6,165 nt of DNA from Acidobacteriota bacterium (GCA_003131705.1 PKUY01000424.1:5200-11364), one strand, 5' to 3'; numbered from the stretch's first letter, positions 1 to 5,083 are shown. Notes: generated by a model not told the origin, from the letters alone. Numbers and translations are program-made.

Positions 1-75
1 TCCTTCCATGAGAAGGCCGGTGAGAGTCAAGGCGGTTTAGTTTTCACTTATGTGGATTCTTTGCCTTTGAGCTAA
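1..75 (+). CDS. Possible C-terminal tail of a plus-strand protein (partial)
   Basis: Reading from the first base, 24 open codons end at a TAA at 73-75, giving a tail ending FTYVDSLPLS. The other two plus frames close early, and the residue mix (charged stretch, then hydrophobic and aromatic) is protein-like. The stretch is too short to identify a family and the start lies outside the window. If real, the gene converges on the minus-strand gene that ends at 190, leaving about 114 bases between the two stops. In that gap I see no strong hairpin and no T-run terminator. It may equally be a chance open frame. Confidence 0.3.
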   Translation, partial: SFHEKAGESQGGLVFTYVDSLPLS

Positions 76-189
76 TCTCCGGAATCGCAGCGCAGTTATA
101 AACATTCGATTGATGAATTCGTCCGTGGTATTGCTCCGAGCCTCGCCTATCTTTCATGCACGGAACTTTTTCGCGCCGCCTCGGACAAG

Positions 190-972
190 TCATTTAATCG
201 GGGCTAGCCAGGTGTCCTGATCTACGTAGGCTGTGAGAGGTGTTCCGGCCGCTATTTCAACGTTCTTGCCATGTTTGATGAGGCCGATTGGTCCGAACAG
301 CACGACCAGCGCCACCGTTGCGCCCGTCTTGCTGTCTCCCTGGCGGCCTTTGGTCCCTCGAATTCGTAGGTGATTGCTGCCTGCTACTAAGTATTGTAGT
401 TGGACGCTCAGGTCTCCAGGTTTTCCCATCATCCCGGCCTTTTTTGCTTTAGAGACTGTCGCCACACCATGAGCGCCCTTCGAGACGACGATGGATTCTC
501 CCACCTTTAGGTCATCATCAAGTAGAAACTCCACCGGGTCTCCTTCGTTCGCAGTTTTCGAACTTAGATCGGACACGAATTTCAAAGAAACCGACGTACC
601 TTCCCTAAGAAGGCATCCTGCATTAGTGCTGCAAGTCGGTTTGGTCGGGTCCGATGCTGCGCCGTCAGCAGTTGCCGTGGTGCGACGGACCGCTTCCACG
701 GTGCCACTGGGCTTCTTGGCCTGCGCGGACAGCATTGCTTCCATTACGGATTTATCGACACCCGCATTTTTCAAATCGATAAGCGCCTGGGGAGAAGTGT
801 CGAAGTCCGTACTACTGGACTCAATATCCTTCAGAATCAGACTTGCTTCAAAACCCTGCTTCGTCATATTAACGATGTCTGTGTTTGTGAGCGGTCTCCG
901 CGTTTGTCCGAACGACCCGGTAACTGCACACAGACTCAGCGCCAGAAATATCAGCAAGCTTCGACGATTCAT
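190..972 (-). CDS. Secreted two-domain protein of unknown function, acidobacterial type
   Basis: A 260-residue exported protein. I chose the ATG at 972 because an AGGAG lies 8 bases upstream; the ATG at 996 lies upstream of that site. Residues 1-22 form a signal peptide: MNRR, then a hydrophobic core, ending near SFGQ. Residues 27-85 are a helical region (LTNTDIVNMTKQGF, then FDTSPQALIDLKNAGV, then VMEAML) that resembles an N-terminal module I know from acidobacterial hypothetical proteins. Residues 90-120 are a low-complexity Thr/Ala/Ser linker with two cysteines, C114 and C120. Residues 122-255 are strand-rich: GTSVSLKF, then EGDPVEFLLDDDLKVG, then AGTPLTAYVDQD. A short hydrophobic stretch ending in FGPIGLIKHGK sits at about 217-235, too short for a certain membrane span. 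The substrate is unknown; a cell-envelope role is inference. The gene lies 106 bases downstream of the HNH-type gene in the same direction. Confidence 0.8.
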   Translation of the reverse strand: MNRRSLLIFLALSLCAVTGSFGQTRRPLTNTDIVNMTKQGFEASLILKDIESSSTDFDTSPQALIDLKNAGVDKSVMEAMLSAQAKKPSGTVEAVRRTTATADGAASDPTKPTCSTNAGCLLREGTSVSLKFVSDLSSKTANEGDPVEFLLDDDLKVGESIVVSKGAHGVATVSKAKKAGMMGKPGDLSVQLQYLVAGSNHLRIRGTKGRQGDSKTGATVALVVLFGPIGLIKHGKNVEIAAGTPLTAYVDQDTWLAPIK

Positions 973-1078
973 GTGCGGGACTCCTAAGGACTTCATGTTC
1001 CGGAAATTCGACCTTAAGCCTAACCTAACCGTATCAGTAGATTGACTTATTCGAGAAGTACTTGCTGAAGATTGTAAA

Positions 1079-1600
1079 CTAGTGATTCTTCCGCATTAAA
1101 TACGCTCCGTACCAGTCCTTCTTGATCTCGTTCTGAGCATCCTCCAAGGTGATTTTGTTCGCACACACCTCTTTGTGCAGTTCGTTTTCAAGCCAATCCT
1201 TCTCATGTGCGCCGGGATGCTGAGTGTAGGGTTGTGGCCAAAGATTATCTTCAGCGTCAGCACCCCCTAGTTCGCGACTGATGAGATGATCGACCTCGCA
1301 ACCCTCGGTTACAGTTTTCCCCGTCTTCGTGGTCCGAGCCTTGAATGCGCATATTCCGACGCCGGGTGCCGTGCCGTATTGTCTGTAAACGTCATTTTTC
1401 ATCTTTTTCGTAACGTGCCTTGCGTCGGCTCCCCATTTCGTCGTGCAGACAGTCTGTTTGTCAATGATGGCGACATGGCCGGTCGTTATGCGGGTGTCGG
1501 GCAATAAAGCGGGACCGTTTTGTCCATACTGAGCTTGTTGTGTCTGCGCTATTCCGGCAAACGCTGCGAAAGCGAAAAAGGTAAGAAGCAACTTCAGCAT
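1079..1600 (-). CDS. Secreted HNH-type nuclease-like protein
   Basis: A 173-residue protein whose ATG at 1600 is preceded by AGAAGG with a 5-base gap, a good ribosome site. Residues 1-20 form a signal peptide (lysine, then a Leu/Phe/Ala core), so it should be exported. Residues 50-85 carry a conserved TVC...V...Y..YG pattern. The core is CEVDHLISRELGG (101-113) followed by NLWPQPY (119-125), then H132, K134, E138 and N139 in AHEKDWLENELHKEVC. The DH...GG...NLWP arrangement is the treble-clef HNH pattern of small secreted proteins that I recall from proteobacteria and acidobacteria. H105 is the expected catalytic base and D104/N119 are likely partners. Nuclease activity is inferred from family. 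Four cysteines (52, 84, 101, 146) suit disulfides in an exported protein. No immunity partner is obvious beside it, which argues against a toxin acting on self. Confidence 0.8.
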   Translation of the reverse strand: MLKLLLTFFAFAAFAGIAQTQQAQYGQNGPALLPDTRITTGHVAIIDKQTVCTTKWGADARHVTKKMKNDVYRQYGTAPGVGICAFKARTTKTGKTVTEGCEVDHLISRELGGADAEDNLWPQPYTQHPGAHEKDWLENELHKEVCANKITLEDAQNEIKKDWYGAYLMRKNH

Positions 1601-1711
1601 GCTTGCCTTCTTTCCGCTGGGATCGGTTGAAATGCCGACCCTCTGCCGAACGGCTTCTCGAAGTAGCCCGCCTGCATTCGTTTCATGGGCTCGTGCGCCC
1701 TTGCGACGAAC

Positions 1712-1921
1712 CTACAAGTGCAACTCAGCGTGCGTCGGTCCCATAACAAAGTGCTTGTGGCTGCAGAGTTCATTCAGTCTATCGGGACCCGTGGCCGTTG
1801 TCTTTATCAGCGCCGGATGGATCCATTCCAGCGTGTTCTTGACAGCGCCGAAGCGACAGTACAAATCGACGTCCCGCGGTAGAGGACTGTGACTGCCTTT
1901 CTTCATTAGGTCCGCCATCAT
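1712..1921 (-). CDS. Small hypothetical frame, probably the 3' part of a frameshifted gene
   Basis: A 69-codon frame beginning MMADLMKK and ending AELHL. No family is recognised. The ATG at 1921 has no Shine-Dalgarno upstream, so it is a poor start. The same frame stays open for 15 more codons upstream (to a TGA at about 1967-1969) and reads GIPKEVRKEYKYVCQ, which looks like real protein. A single-base shift at the GGG run on the minus strand (plus-strand CCC, 1964-1966) joins it to another open frame reading RILLERIEDE, which runs back to a GTG at 2055 or a TTG preceded by AAGAGG. The joined protein would be about 90-115 residues, basic and helical, with cysteines in YVCQ, DLYC and LCSHKH. 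It lies 111 bases upstream of the HNH-type gene in the same direction. It could be a pseudogene, a sequencing error or a chance frame. Confidence 0.35.
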   Translation of the reverse strand: MMADLMKKGSHSPLPRDVDLYCRFGAVKNTLEWIHPALIKTTATGPDRLNELCSHKHFVMGPTHAELHL

Positions 1922-2055
1922 CTGGCAGACATACTTGTATTCTTTCCTAACCTCTTTTGGGATCCCTCATCCTCAATCCTCTCCAAGAGAATCCTCTTAG
2001 TCGCCTGATTTGTTTTGTTGGCTATCGTCGGTTTGTTTCTCCGGCATGGTTTCAC
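1922..2055 (-). pseudogene. Possible 5' part of the frameshifted gene ending at 1712
   Basis: On the minus strand a frame opening at GTG 2055 runs through RNKPTIANKTNQ and RILLERIEDE and stays open up to the GGG run at 1964-1966. There a one-base slip would continue it into the 1712-1921 frame. A stop (TAG) lies just upstream of the GTG, and the ribosome site is weak. A second start option is the in-frame TTG with AAGAGG about 6 bases upstream. Lysine- and glutamate-rich content with no long low-complexity run makes it plausible coding sequence, but there is no recognised homologue. Confidence 0.25.
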
Positions 2056-2148
2056 TCTGCGCTAGTACTGAGGGCTGGCTCTGAGTTTCTCGTCATGGCA
2101 AAACTTGCCACGGTTAACTTCGGAATAGGTTTCTTTTCTGTAGTGGTC

Positions 2149-2157
2149 TGATAAAAT
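2149..2157 (+). promoter_or_regulatory. Extended -10 promoter candidate
   Basis: TGATAAAAT fits the extended -10 form TG-N-TATAAT with one mismatch. No good -35 sits 16-18 bases upstream, which extended -10 promoters can tolerate. Transcription would start near 2164, giving a leader of about 20 bases that contains the AGAGG ribosome site of the 40-codon ORF at 2184. Confidence 0.35.
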
Positions 2158-2183
2158 CCCCCTCCGCTACAGAGGTGCATCCC

Positions 2184-2306
2184 ATGCCCGATGAACTCGC
2201 ACAGTCCGAAAAGAGCATGTGGGTAAAACCCATTCGGTTTGCTGTGCCCAGATTCAACGATGACGAGATCAATTCTAAGTATGATGCGCGCGAACTGCTG
2301 CTCTAA
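2184..2306 (+). CDS. Small ORF, 40 codons, ending inside a tRNA-derived sequence
   Basis: Begins MPDELAQSEK and ends KYDARELLL. AGAGG at 2171-2175 lies 8 bases before the ATG, and an extended -10 element lies at 2149-2157, so promoter, ribosome site and start line up. The peptide is hydrophilic with no signal or membrane segment, and I recognise no family. Its last codons and its TAA (2304-2306) are formed by the antisense of the D-arm side of a tRNA, so the present C-terminus may be a recombination product and the original protein may have been longer. A chance ORF over a decayed tRNA gene is the main alternative. Confidence 0.4.
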   Translation: MPDELAQSEKSMWVKPIRFAVPRFNDDEINSKYDARELLL

Positions 2307-2325
2307 CCAGCTGAGCTACGGGCCC
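2295..2325 (-). pseudogene. tRNA gene fragment (5' half), possibly a decayed whole tRNA to 2240
   Basis: Read on the minus strand from 2325, the sequence is GGGCCCG (acceptor), TA, GCTC-AGCTGGTTA-GAGC (a perfect D arm with GG in the loop), A, then GCAG (start of the anticodon stem). This agrees with the first 30 positions of a bacterial elongator tRNA; from memory tRNA-Met(CAT) is closest. After GCAG no stem or anticodon loop can be folded. Further along, the minus strand at about 2260-2240 reads GTTGAATCTGGGCACAGCA, loosely like a T-loop, the acceptor 3' strand and CCA, at 86 bases total instead of about 77. So it is either a truncated 5' half, as left by recombination in a tRNA gene, or a degenerate full copy. 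It is not a working tRNA in either case. Confidence 0.65.
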
Positions 2326-2526
2326 CACTTTATTGAACGCCTCGATTTTGTATTGATTTGGCTGAATGGCACGCAGCAATTCGAACGGGACAACTCGACA
2401 ACTCCCGCACGCGCATCCGCCTCTAGTAAATTCCATTCATTGTTGATATAGGACTGTTGTCATATCCTTTCTCACTGTCGGTGCTTGCCAATGCACTCTA
2501 GACAACCTGACTTGGGAGGAATGGGG
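2307..2526. other. Intergenic leader upstream of the dioxygenase gene
   Basis: No convincing gene. The stretch contains a perfect 8-base tandem repeat, GACAACTC twice (2389-2404). GGAGGA at 2515-2520 is the ribosome site of the dioxygenase gene. A TGATATAGG at 2444-2452 could be a weak extended -10, but the match is only four of six core bases and no -35 fits. No terminator-like hairpin was found. Confidence 0.4.
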
Positions 2527-3453
2527 ATGCCCCGCGAATTTGATCAGTTCACGATCACCGATGAGGTAATCGACCGTTTCAAGAACACTCCGAACCCGCG
2601 GCTCAAGCAGCTCATGGAAGCGGTGGTGAGACACGCTCACGCGCTGGTGCAAGAGACTCAGTTGACGGAAACGGAATGGAGTTTCGCGATCGATTTTCTC
2701 ACTCGCACGGGTCAGACTTGCAGCGACCGGCGGCAGGAATTCATCCTGCTGTCCGACACGCTCGGCATTTCGATGCTGGTTGACGCAATCAACAACGCTG
2801 TGCCGGCGGGGGCTACGCAATCGACCGTGCTCGGCCCTTTTTTCGTTCAGGACGCTCCTGTCGCACAGAATAATTCTCGAATCGATTTGGATGATGACCA
2901 TGGCGGCCAGCCGTTGTATGCAGAAGCCACGTTCACGGACTTGCAAGGCAACCCGATCGAATCCGCGAAAGTCGATGTCTGGCATTCAGACGAGCAAGGC
3001 AATTATGATATTCAGTACGGGCCGGATGCATCGCTGACTCGCCGCGCTCGGTTCGTCACTGGCAAGGATGGTCGCGTGACTTTCTGGACCAGCCTCCCGG
3101 CTGCTTACCCCATCCCGTATGACGGTCCAGTGGGGCAGATGTTGGCGGCCGCGAATCGTCATCCCTGGCGCCCGGCCCACCTGCATTACATGGTGGACGC
3201 GCCTGGCTTCAAACATCTGACCACCCATATTTTCGTCAACGGCGACCAGTATTTGGAAAGCGACGCAGTTTTCGGCGTAAAGAAATCGCTCGTGGACGAT
3301 TTCCCGGAGCGGCCCGCAGGCACGGCGCCTGACGGAAGTATTGTGGATAGGCCTTACCGCCATTTAGTGTGGCATTTTAAGCTGCCACGCCTCGACCAGA
3401 TGCTTCCGGGTGCCTCGGCAGCGCCAACTTCGAGGTCGTCTCCCACCGGTTGA
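2527..3453 (+). CDS. Intradiol ring-cleavage dioxygenase, hydroxyquinol 1,2-dioxygenase-like
   Basis: A 308-residue enzyme. The ATG at 2527 is chosen because GGAGGA ends 6 bases before it; a TTG start at 2485 would add 14 unlikely residues. Residues 1-100 are the helical N-terminal dimerisation domain (Dioxygenase_N type, with QEFILLSDTLGIS). Residues 100-290 are the beta-sandwich catalytic domain. The four ligands of the non-haem Fe(III) are visible: Y160 in GNYDIQ, Y194 in YPIPYDGPVG, H218 and H220 in RPAHLH. R215 is the conserved active-site arginine position. The family adds O2 between two vicinal hydroxyls of an aromatic ring to give a cis,cis-muconate or maleylacetate-type product. YPIPxDGPVG favours hydroxyquinol or chlorocatechol enzymes over plain catechol ones, and the length favours hydroxyquinol. 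It is cytosolic, with no signal peptide. No maleylacetate reductase or other pathway gene is nearby. Exact substrate is uncertain. Confidence 0.92.
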   Translation: MPREFDQFTITDEVIDRFKNTPNPRLKQLMEAVVRHAHALVQETQLTETEWSFAIDFLTRTGQTCSDRRQEFILLSDTLGISMLVDAINNAVPAGATQSTVLGPFFVQDAPVAQNNSRIDLDDDHGGQPLYAEATFTDLQGNPIESAKVDVWHSDEQGNYDIQYGPDASLTRRARFVTGKDGRVTFWTSLPAAYPIPYDGPVGQMLAAANRHPWRPAHLHYMVDAPGFKHLTTHIFVNGDQYLESDAVFGVKKSLVDDFPERPAGTAPDGSIVDRPYRHLVWHFKLPRLDQMLPGASAAPTSRSSPTG

Positions 3454-3460
3454 GAACCTG

Positions 3461-3469
3461 TGTTAGACT
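3461..3469 (+). promoter_or_regulatory. Weak extended -10 candidate for the GAF-ANTAR gene
   Basis: TGTTAGACT fits TG-N-TANANT with two mismatches to TATAAT and lies just after the dioxygenase stop. It would give a leader of about 70 bases. No -35 fits. The ANTAR gene may instead be co-transcribed with the dioxygenase gene, since only 94 bases separate them and no terminator is seen between them. Confidence 0.22.
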
Positions 3470-3547
3470 CCCGTTTCGATTTTGTCGCTTTTGGCGCTGG
3501 TGTCCCTCTGCGCGAGTCTGGAAGATTGCCACCTGGAGAGGCTCTCG

Positions 3548-4276
3548 ATGTTCATGCGCGCCAACAATCCCCGTGATCTGAACGACGAAAATGTTGACCT
3601 AGCGATGCTGGAAGATGCAGCTGGTCGTTTGTCCGCAGCGGGTGCACTGCATGAGGTGCTGGATCAGCTTGTAAGTTTCGTGACCGCCGTTGTGAAATGC
3701 CATTCTTGCATGGTCTACGTTTTGGAGAAGGAAGATCTCGTTCTGCGTGCCTCCAAGAATCCCCATCCCGAAGTAGTCGACCGGCTAAAGATAAAAATGG
3801 GACAGGGCATCACCGGATGGGTCGCGGAGAATCGCGAACCCGTCGCGATTAGGGAGCGCGCCTACCAGGACTCCCGGTTCAAAGTGTTCAACGACCTGCC
3901 GGAGGATCGCTTCGAATCTTTCTTGTCCGTCCCGGTGGTTAGCGGTGGACGTCTAGTGGGTGTTATCAACGTGCAGAACCGGCGCCCGCACGAATACACC
4001 AAGCGCGAAATCACGCTGATCGCGACCATCGGGGTTCTGGTCGGAGCGGAAATTGAAAGAGTTCGGCTGGAGAGCGAAAACACTCAGCTCTTGGATAAGC
4101 TGGAAATGCGAACGTTGGTCGACCGCGCAAAGGGAATCCTGCAGAGGGAGTTGTCGATCAACGAGCAGGACGCCTATCGCATCATGCAGCGCGAAAGCCA
4201 GCAGAGGCGCAAGTCCATGGGACAAATTGCCGAAGCCATCGTTCTGAGCGATGAAATGAAGCGCCCCTCCAAGTAA
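3548..4276 (+). CDS. GAF-ANTAR domain protein, predicted RNA-binding antiterminator
   Basis: A 242-residue cytosolic regulator. The ATG at 3548 follows GGAGAGG with a 6-base gap; the in-frame TTG at 3482 lacks a ribosome site. Residues 35-170 form a GAF sensor domain with the typical core MGQGITGWVAENREPVAI (84-101), then FLSVPVVSGGRLVGVINVQN (125-144). Residues 165-185 are a helical, probably coiled-coil linker. Residues 183-235 are an ANTAR domain: L185..R188...D192.A194-K195-G196-I197-L198, then LSINEQDAYRIMQRES and a final helix MGQIAEAIV. ANTAR domains bind paired stem-loops in nascent RNA and stop a terminator forming. Here a GAF domain takes the place of the usual receiver, so a small ligand, redox state or protein partner is the likely trigger. 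The gene follows the dioxygenase gene by 94 bases on the same strand, and a hairpin-rich region follows it. Confidence 0.9.
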   Translation: MFMRANNPRDLNDENVDLAMLEDAAGRLSAAGALHEVLDQLVSFVTAVVKCHSCMVYVLEKEDLVLRASKNPHPEVVDRLKIKMGQGITGWVAENREPVAIRERAYQDSRFKVFNDLPEDRFESFLSVPVVSGGRLVGVINVQNRRPHEYTKREITLIATIGVLVGAEIERVRLESENTQLLDKLEMRTLVDRAKGILQRELSINEQDAYRIMQRESQQRRKSMGQIAEAIVLSDEMKRPSK

Positions 4277-4391
4277 CCGAATTTTCGGCTATCGTTAAAC
4301 CGTACCAGCCCGATTGTCACCCGCCGGTAATCGCTGTAATTCAAAGCTTAAATTGGACTCCCGCGCGGAAAACCTGCACTCTACTGCCACA

Positions 4392-4434
4392 GAAGGCGAC
4401 GAAGCCTTCCGCTTCCTTATCTCGATGGCGAGAT
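4392..4434 (+). promoter_or_regulatory. Tandem stem-loops with six-base loops, possible ANTAR-type RNA target
   Basis: GAAGGC and GCCTTC (4392-4397 with 4404-4409) enclose the six-base loop GACGAA. Nine bases later ATCTC and GAGAT (4419-4423 with 4430-4434) enclose GATGGC, whose outer G and C could also pair. Two adjacent hexaloop hairpins are the general form of ANTAR binding sites, and the ANTAR gene ends 115 bases upstream. Both loops have G at position 4, but neither has A at position 1, which the published pattern requires as I remember it. So the assignment is weak. Confidence 0.25.
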
Positions 4435-4475
4435 GAGGATCTCCTCCGTTGTTTCGGCTGTACATGAGTCCTCTC

Positions 4476-4493
4476 GGACACGACGCCGTGTCC
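4476..4493 (+). other. Third hexaloop-type hairpin
   Basis: GGACAC and GTGTCC pair perfectly around GACGCC; the loop's outer G and C may pair too, leaving the tetraloop ACGC. The loop shares the pattern GAYGNN with the two hairpins 42-84 bases upstream. No T-run follows, so it is not a standard terminator. Confidence 0.3.
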
Positions 4494-4687
4494 AATTCAA
4501 TCTACAACACGCTCAAAGCCGTGTCTGCCAGTGCAAAACGAGAAAAAAGAAACTCCTTTGCGGGAAAGACCTCGTGGCTGGCGGTTCACCTGCGAGATCC
4601 ACAATGGCGCAGGTACGGTGGGGCGCAGGTTGCAGCATTCCTCGCCGGAGCTGCTTCACACTCGTCCTGAAGTTTGCATCCGGTGGC

Positions 4688-4738
4688 CCGCCGCTCCCAT
4701 GACTGCGAAAGTCACGGGGCGGCGGATTGCAACAATCC
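4688..4738. other. Strong imperfect hairpin followed by a short hairpin
   Basis: CCGCCGC (4688-4694) pairs with GCGGCGG (4719-4725), CCC (4696-4698) with GGG (4716-4718), and TGACT (4700-4704) with AGTCA (4710-4714). That gives 15 pairs with one bulged T and one A-C mismatch around the loop GCGAA. It is followed at once by GGATTG-CAA-CAATCC (4724-4738). ATCCGG occurs as a direct repeat at both edges (4678-4683 and 4735-4740). No T-run lies on either side, so a rho-independent terminator is unlikely; a structured RNA or a REP-like palindrome fits better. Confidence 0.4.
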
Positions 4739-4788
4739 GGGACGAAACGCAGTTGAAAATATCTCGCAAAGAAACGCCACTGCCGTCT

Positions 4789-4794
4789 TAGAAT
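4789..4794 (+). promoter_or_regulatory. -10 element candidate placed for leaderless transcription
   Basis: TAGAAT matches TATAAT at five of six positions and ends 6 bases before the ATG at 4801, so transcription would begin at or next to the start codon. No good -35 lies at 16-19 bases; a TTGAAA at 4753-4758 is too far upstream (30-base spacer). Confidence 0.3.
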
Positions 4795-4800
4795 TGCCGC

Positions 4801-5055
4801 ATGGCGAGGGGATGGGACAGCAAGGCGGTCGAAGAACAGGTTCAGGATCATCAGGCGTCAGACTCGGGAAAACGCCTCGCGCAGTTGACGCCGGCTCAGG
4901 CCGAATCGCGTCGCCGCAGGGAAGTGCTGATTCTTTCTCGAACTCGCGTTCAGGTGGATTTGCAGGCGAGTTCGAATCAGCGTTACAAGGATCAGCTCAC
5001 TCGCGCGCTGGCCGACATCGAATCGCAGCTCGCGATCATCGAAGAGATTTCCTGA
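4801..5055 (+). CDS. Small conserved coiled-coil protein starting MARGWDSK, unknown function
   Basis: An 84-residue cytosolic protein. It begins MARGWDSKAVEEQ and is then rich in Gln, Arg, Glu and Ala: LTPAQAESRRRREVLILSRTRV at about 29-50, and a C-terminal helix LTRALADIESQLAIIEEI at 66-83 that could form a coiled coil. The N-terminal ARGW-(D/E)-SK pattern is one I recall from short acidobacterial hypothetical proteins; the function is not known to me. The ATG at 4801 has no Shine-Dalgarno, but a TAGAAT element ends 6 bases upstream, so the message may be leaderless. It converges on the MBL-PilZ gene, with 24 bases between the stops. Confidence 0.75.
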   Translation: MARGWDSKAVEEQVQDHQASDSGKRLAQLTPAQAESRRRREVLILSRTRVQVDLQASSNQRYKDQLTRALADIESQLAIIEEIS

Positions 5056-5083
5056 TCAATCGCGGTTATTCAGGATCGATCAG
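5052..5083. terminator. Shared palindrome over both convergent stop codons
   Basis: CTGATC (5052-5057) pairs with GATCAG (5078-5083). After an A-C mismatch, ATC (5059-5061) pairs with GAT (5074-5076), leaving a 12-base loop. The stem includes the TGA of the plus gene (5053-5055) and the stop of the minus gene (5080-5082). Neither side has a T-run, so as an intrinsic bidirectional terminator it would be weak. Confidence 0.25.

Larger units (their letters stand above)
4277..4800. other. Hairpin-rich region without a convincing gene
   Basis: This 524-base gap between the GAF-ANTAR gene and the 84-codon gene holds several open frames (for instance plus 4449-4670 and plus 4531-4791). None has a ribosome site, a family I recognise or consistent protein-like character, so I call none. 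What stands out is secondary structure: perfect stems at 4392-4409, 4419-4434 (or 4430-4443) and 4476-4493, an inverted repeat at 4588-4614 that can also pair with 4624-4630, a 15-pair hairpin at 4688-4725, and a further stem at 4724-4738. It could be a long structured leader, a small RNA gene or decayed coding sequence. Confidence 0.5.

Noticed and set aside
1012..1030. Telomere-like GGTTA repeats on the minus strand
   Set aside because: Only two imperfect units in an intergenic gap; not meaningful.
491..1045. Plus-strand ORF of 184 codons
   Set aside because: It is antisense to the secreted two-domain protein, whose signal peptide and ribosome site are convincing; its own sequence is Ser/Arg-rich shadow with no motif.
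1997..2047. 16-codon minus-strand ORF beginning MPEKQTDD
   Set aside because: Very short with a weak ribosome site; the overlapping frame that joins the downstream ORF explains the stretch better.
2378..2392. T-loop-like TTCGAA in the minus-strand sequence upstream of the tRNA fragment
   Set aside because: The flanking bases cannot form a T stem and no acceptor or D arm can be placed around it.
2437..2985. Minus-strand ORF of 182 codons
   Set aside because: Lies opposite the dioxygenase gene, is Arg/His-rich and has no recognisable domain.
3461..3519. AGACTC/GAGTCT inverted repeat in the leader of the GAF-ANTAR gene
   Set aside because: Six pairs across more than 40 bases with no supporting structure; likely chance.
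4277..4288. CCGA-ATTT-TCGG palindrome right after the GAF-ANTAR stop
   Set aside because: The stem is only four pairs and no T-run follows, so it is too weak for a terminator.
4531..4791. Plus-strand ORF of 86 codons starting at GTG
   Set aside because: Partly protein-like, but it lacks a ribosome site, shows no recognised family and runs through the 4688-4738 hairpins; too uncertain to call.
4513..4851. Minus-strand ORF of 112 codons
   Set aside because: It overlaps the start of the 84-codon gene and the strong hairpin, is rich in Arg, Pro and Phe, and has no ribosome site or family.
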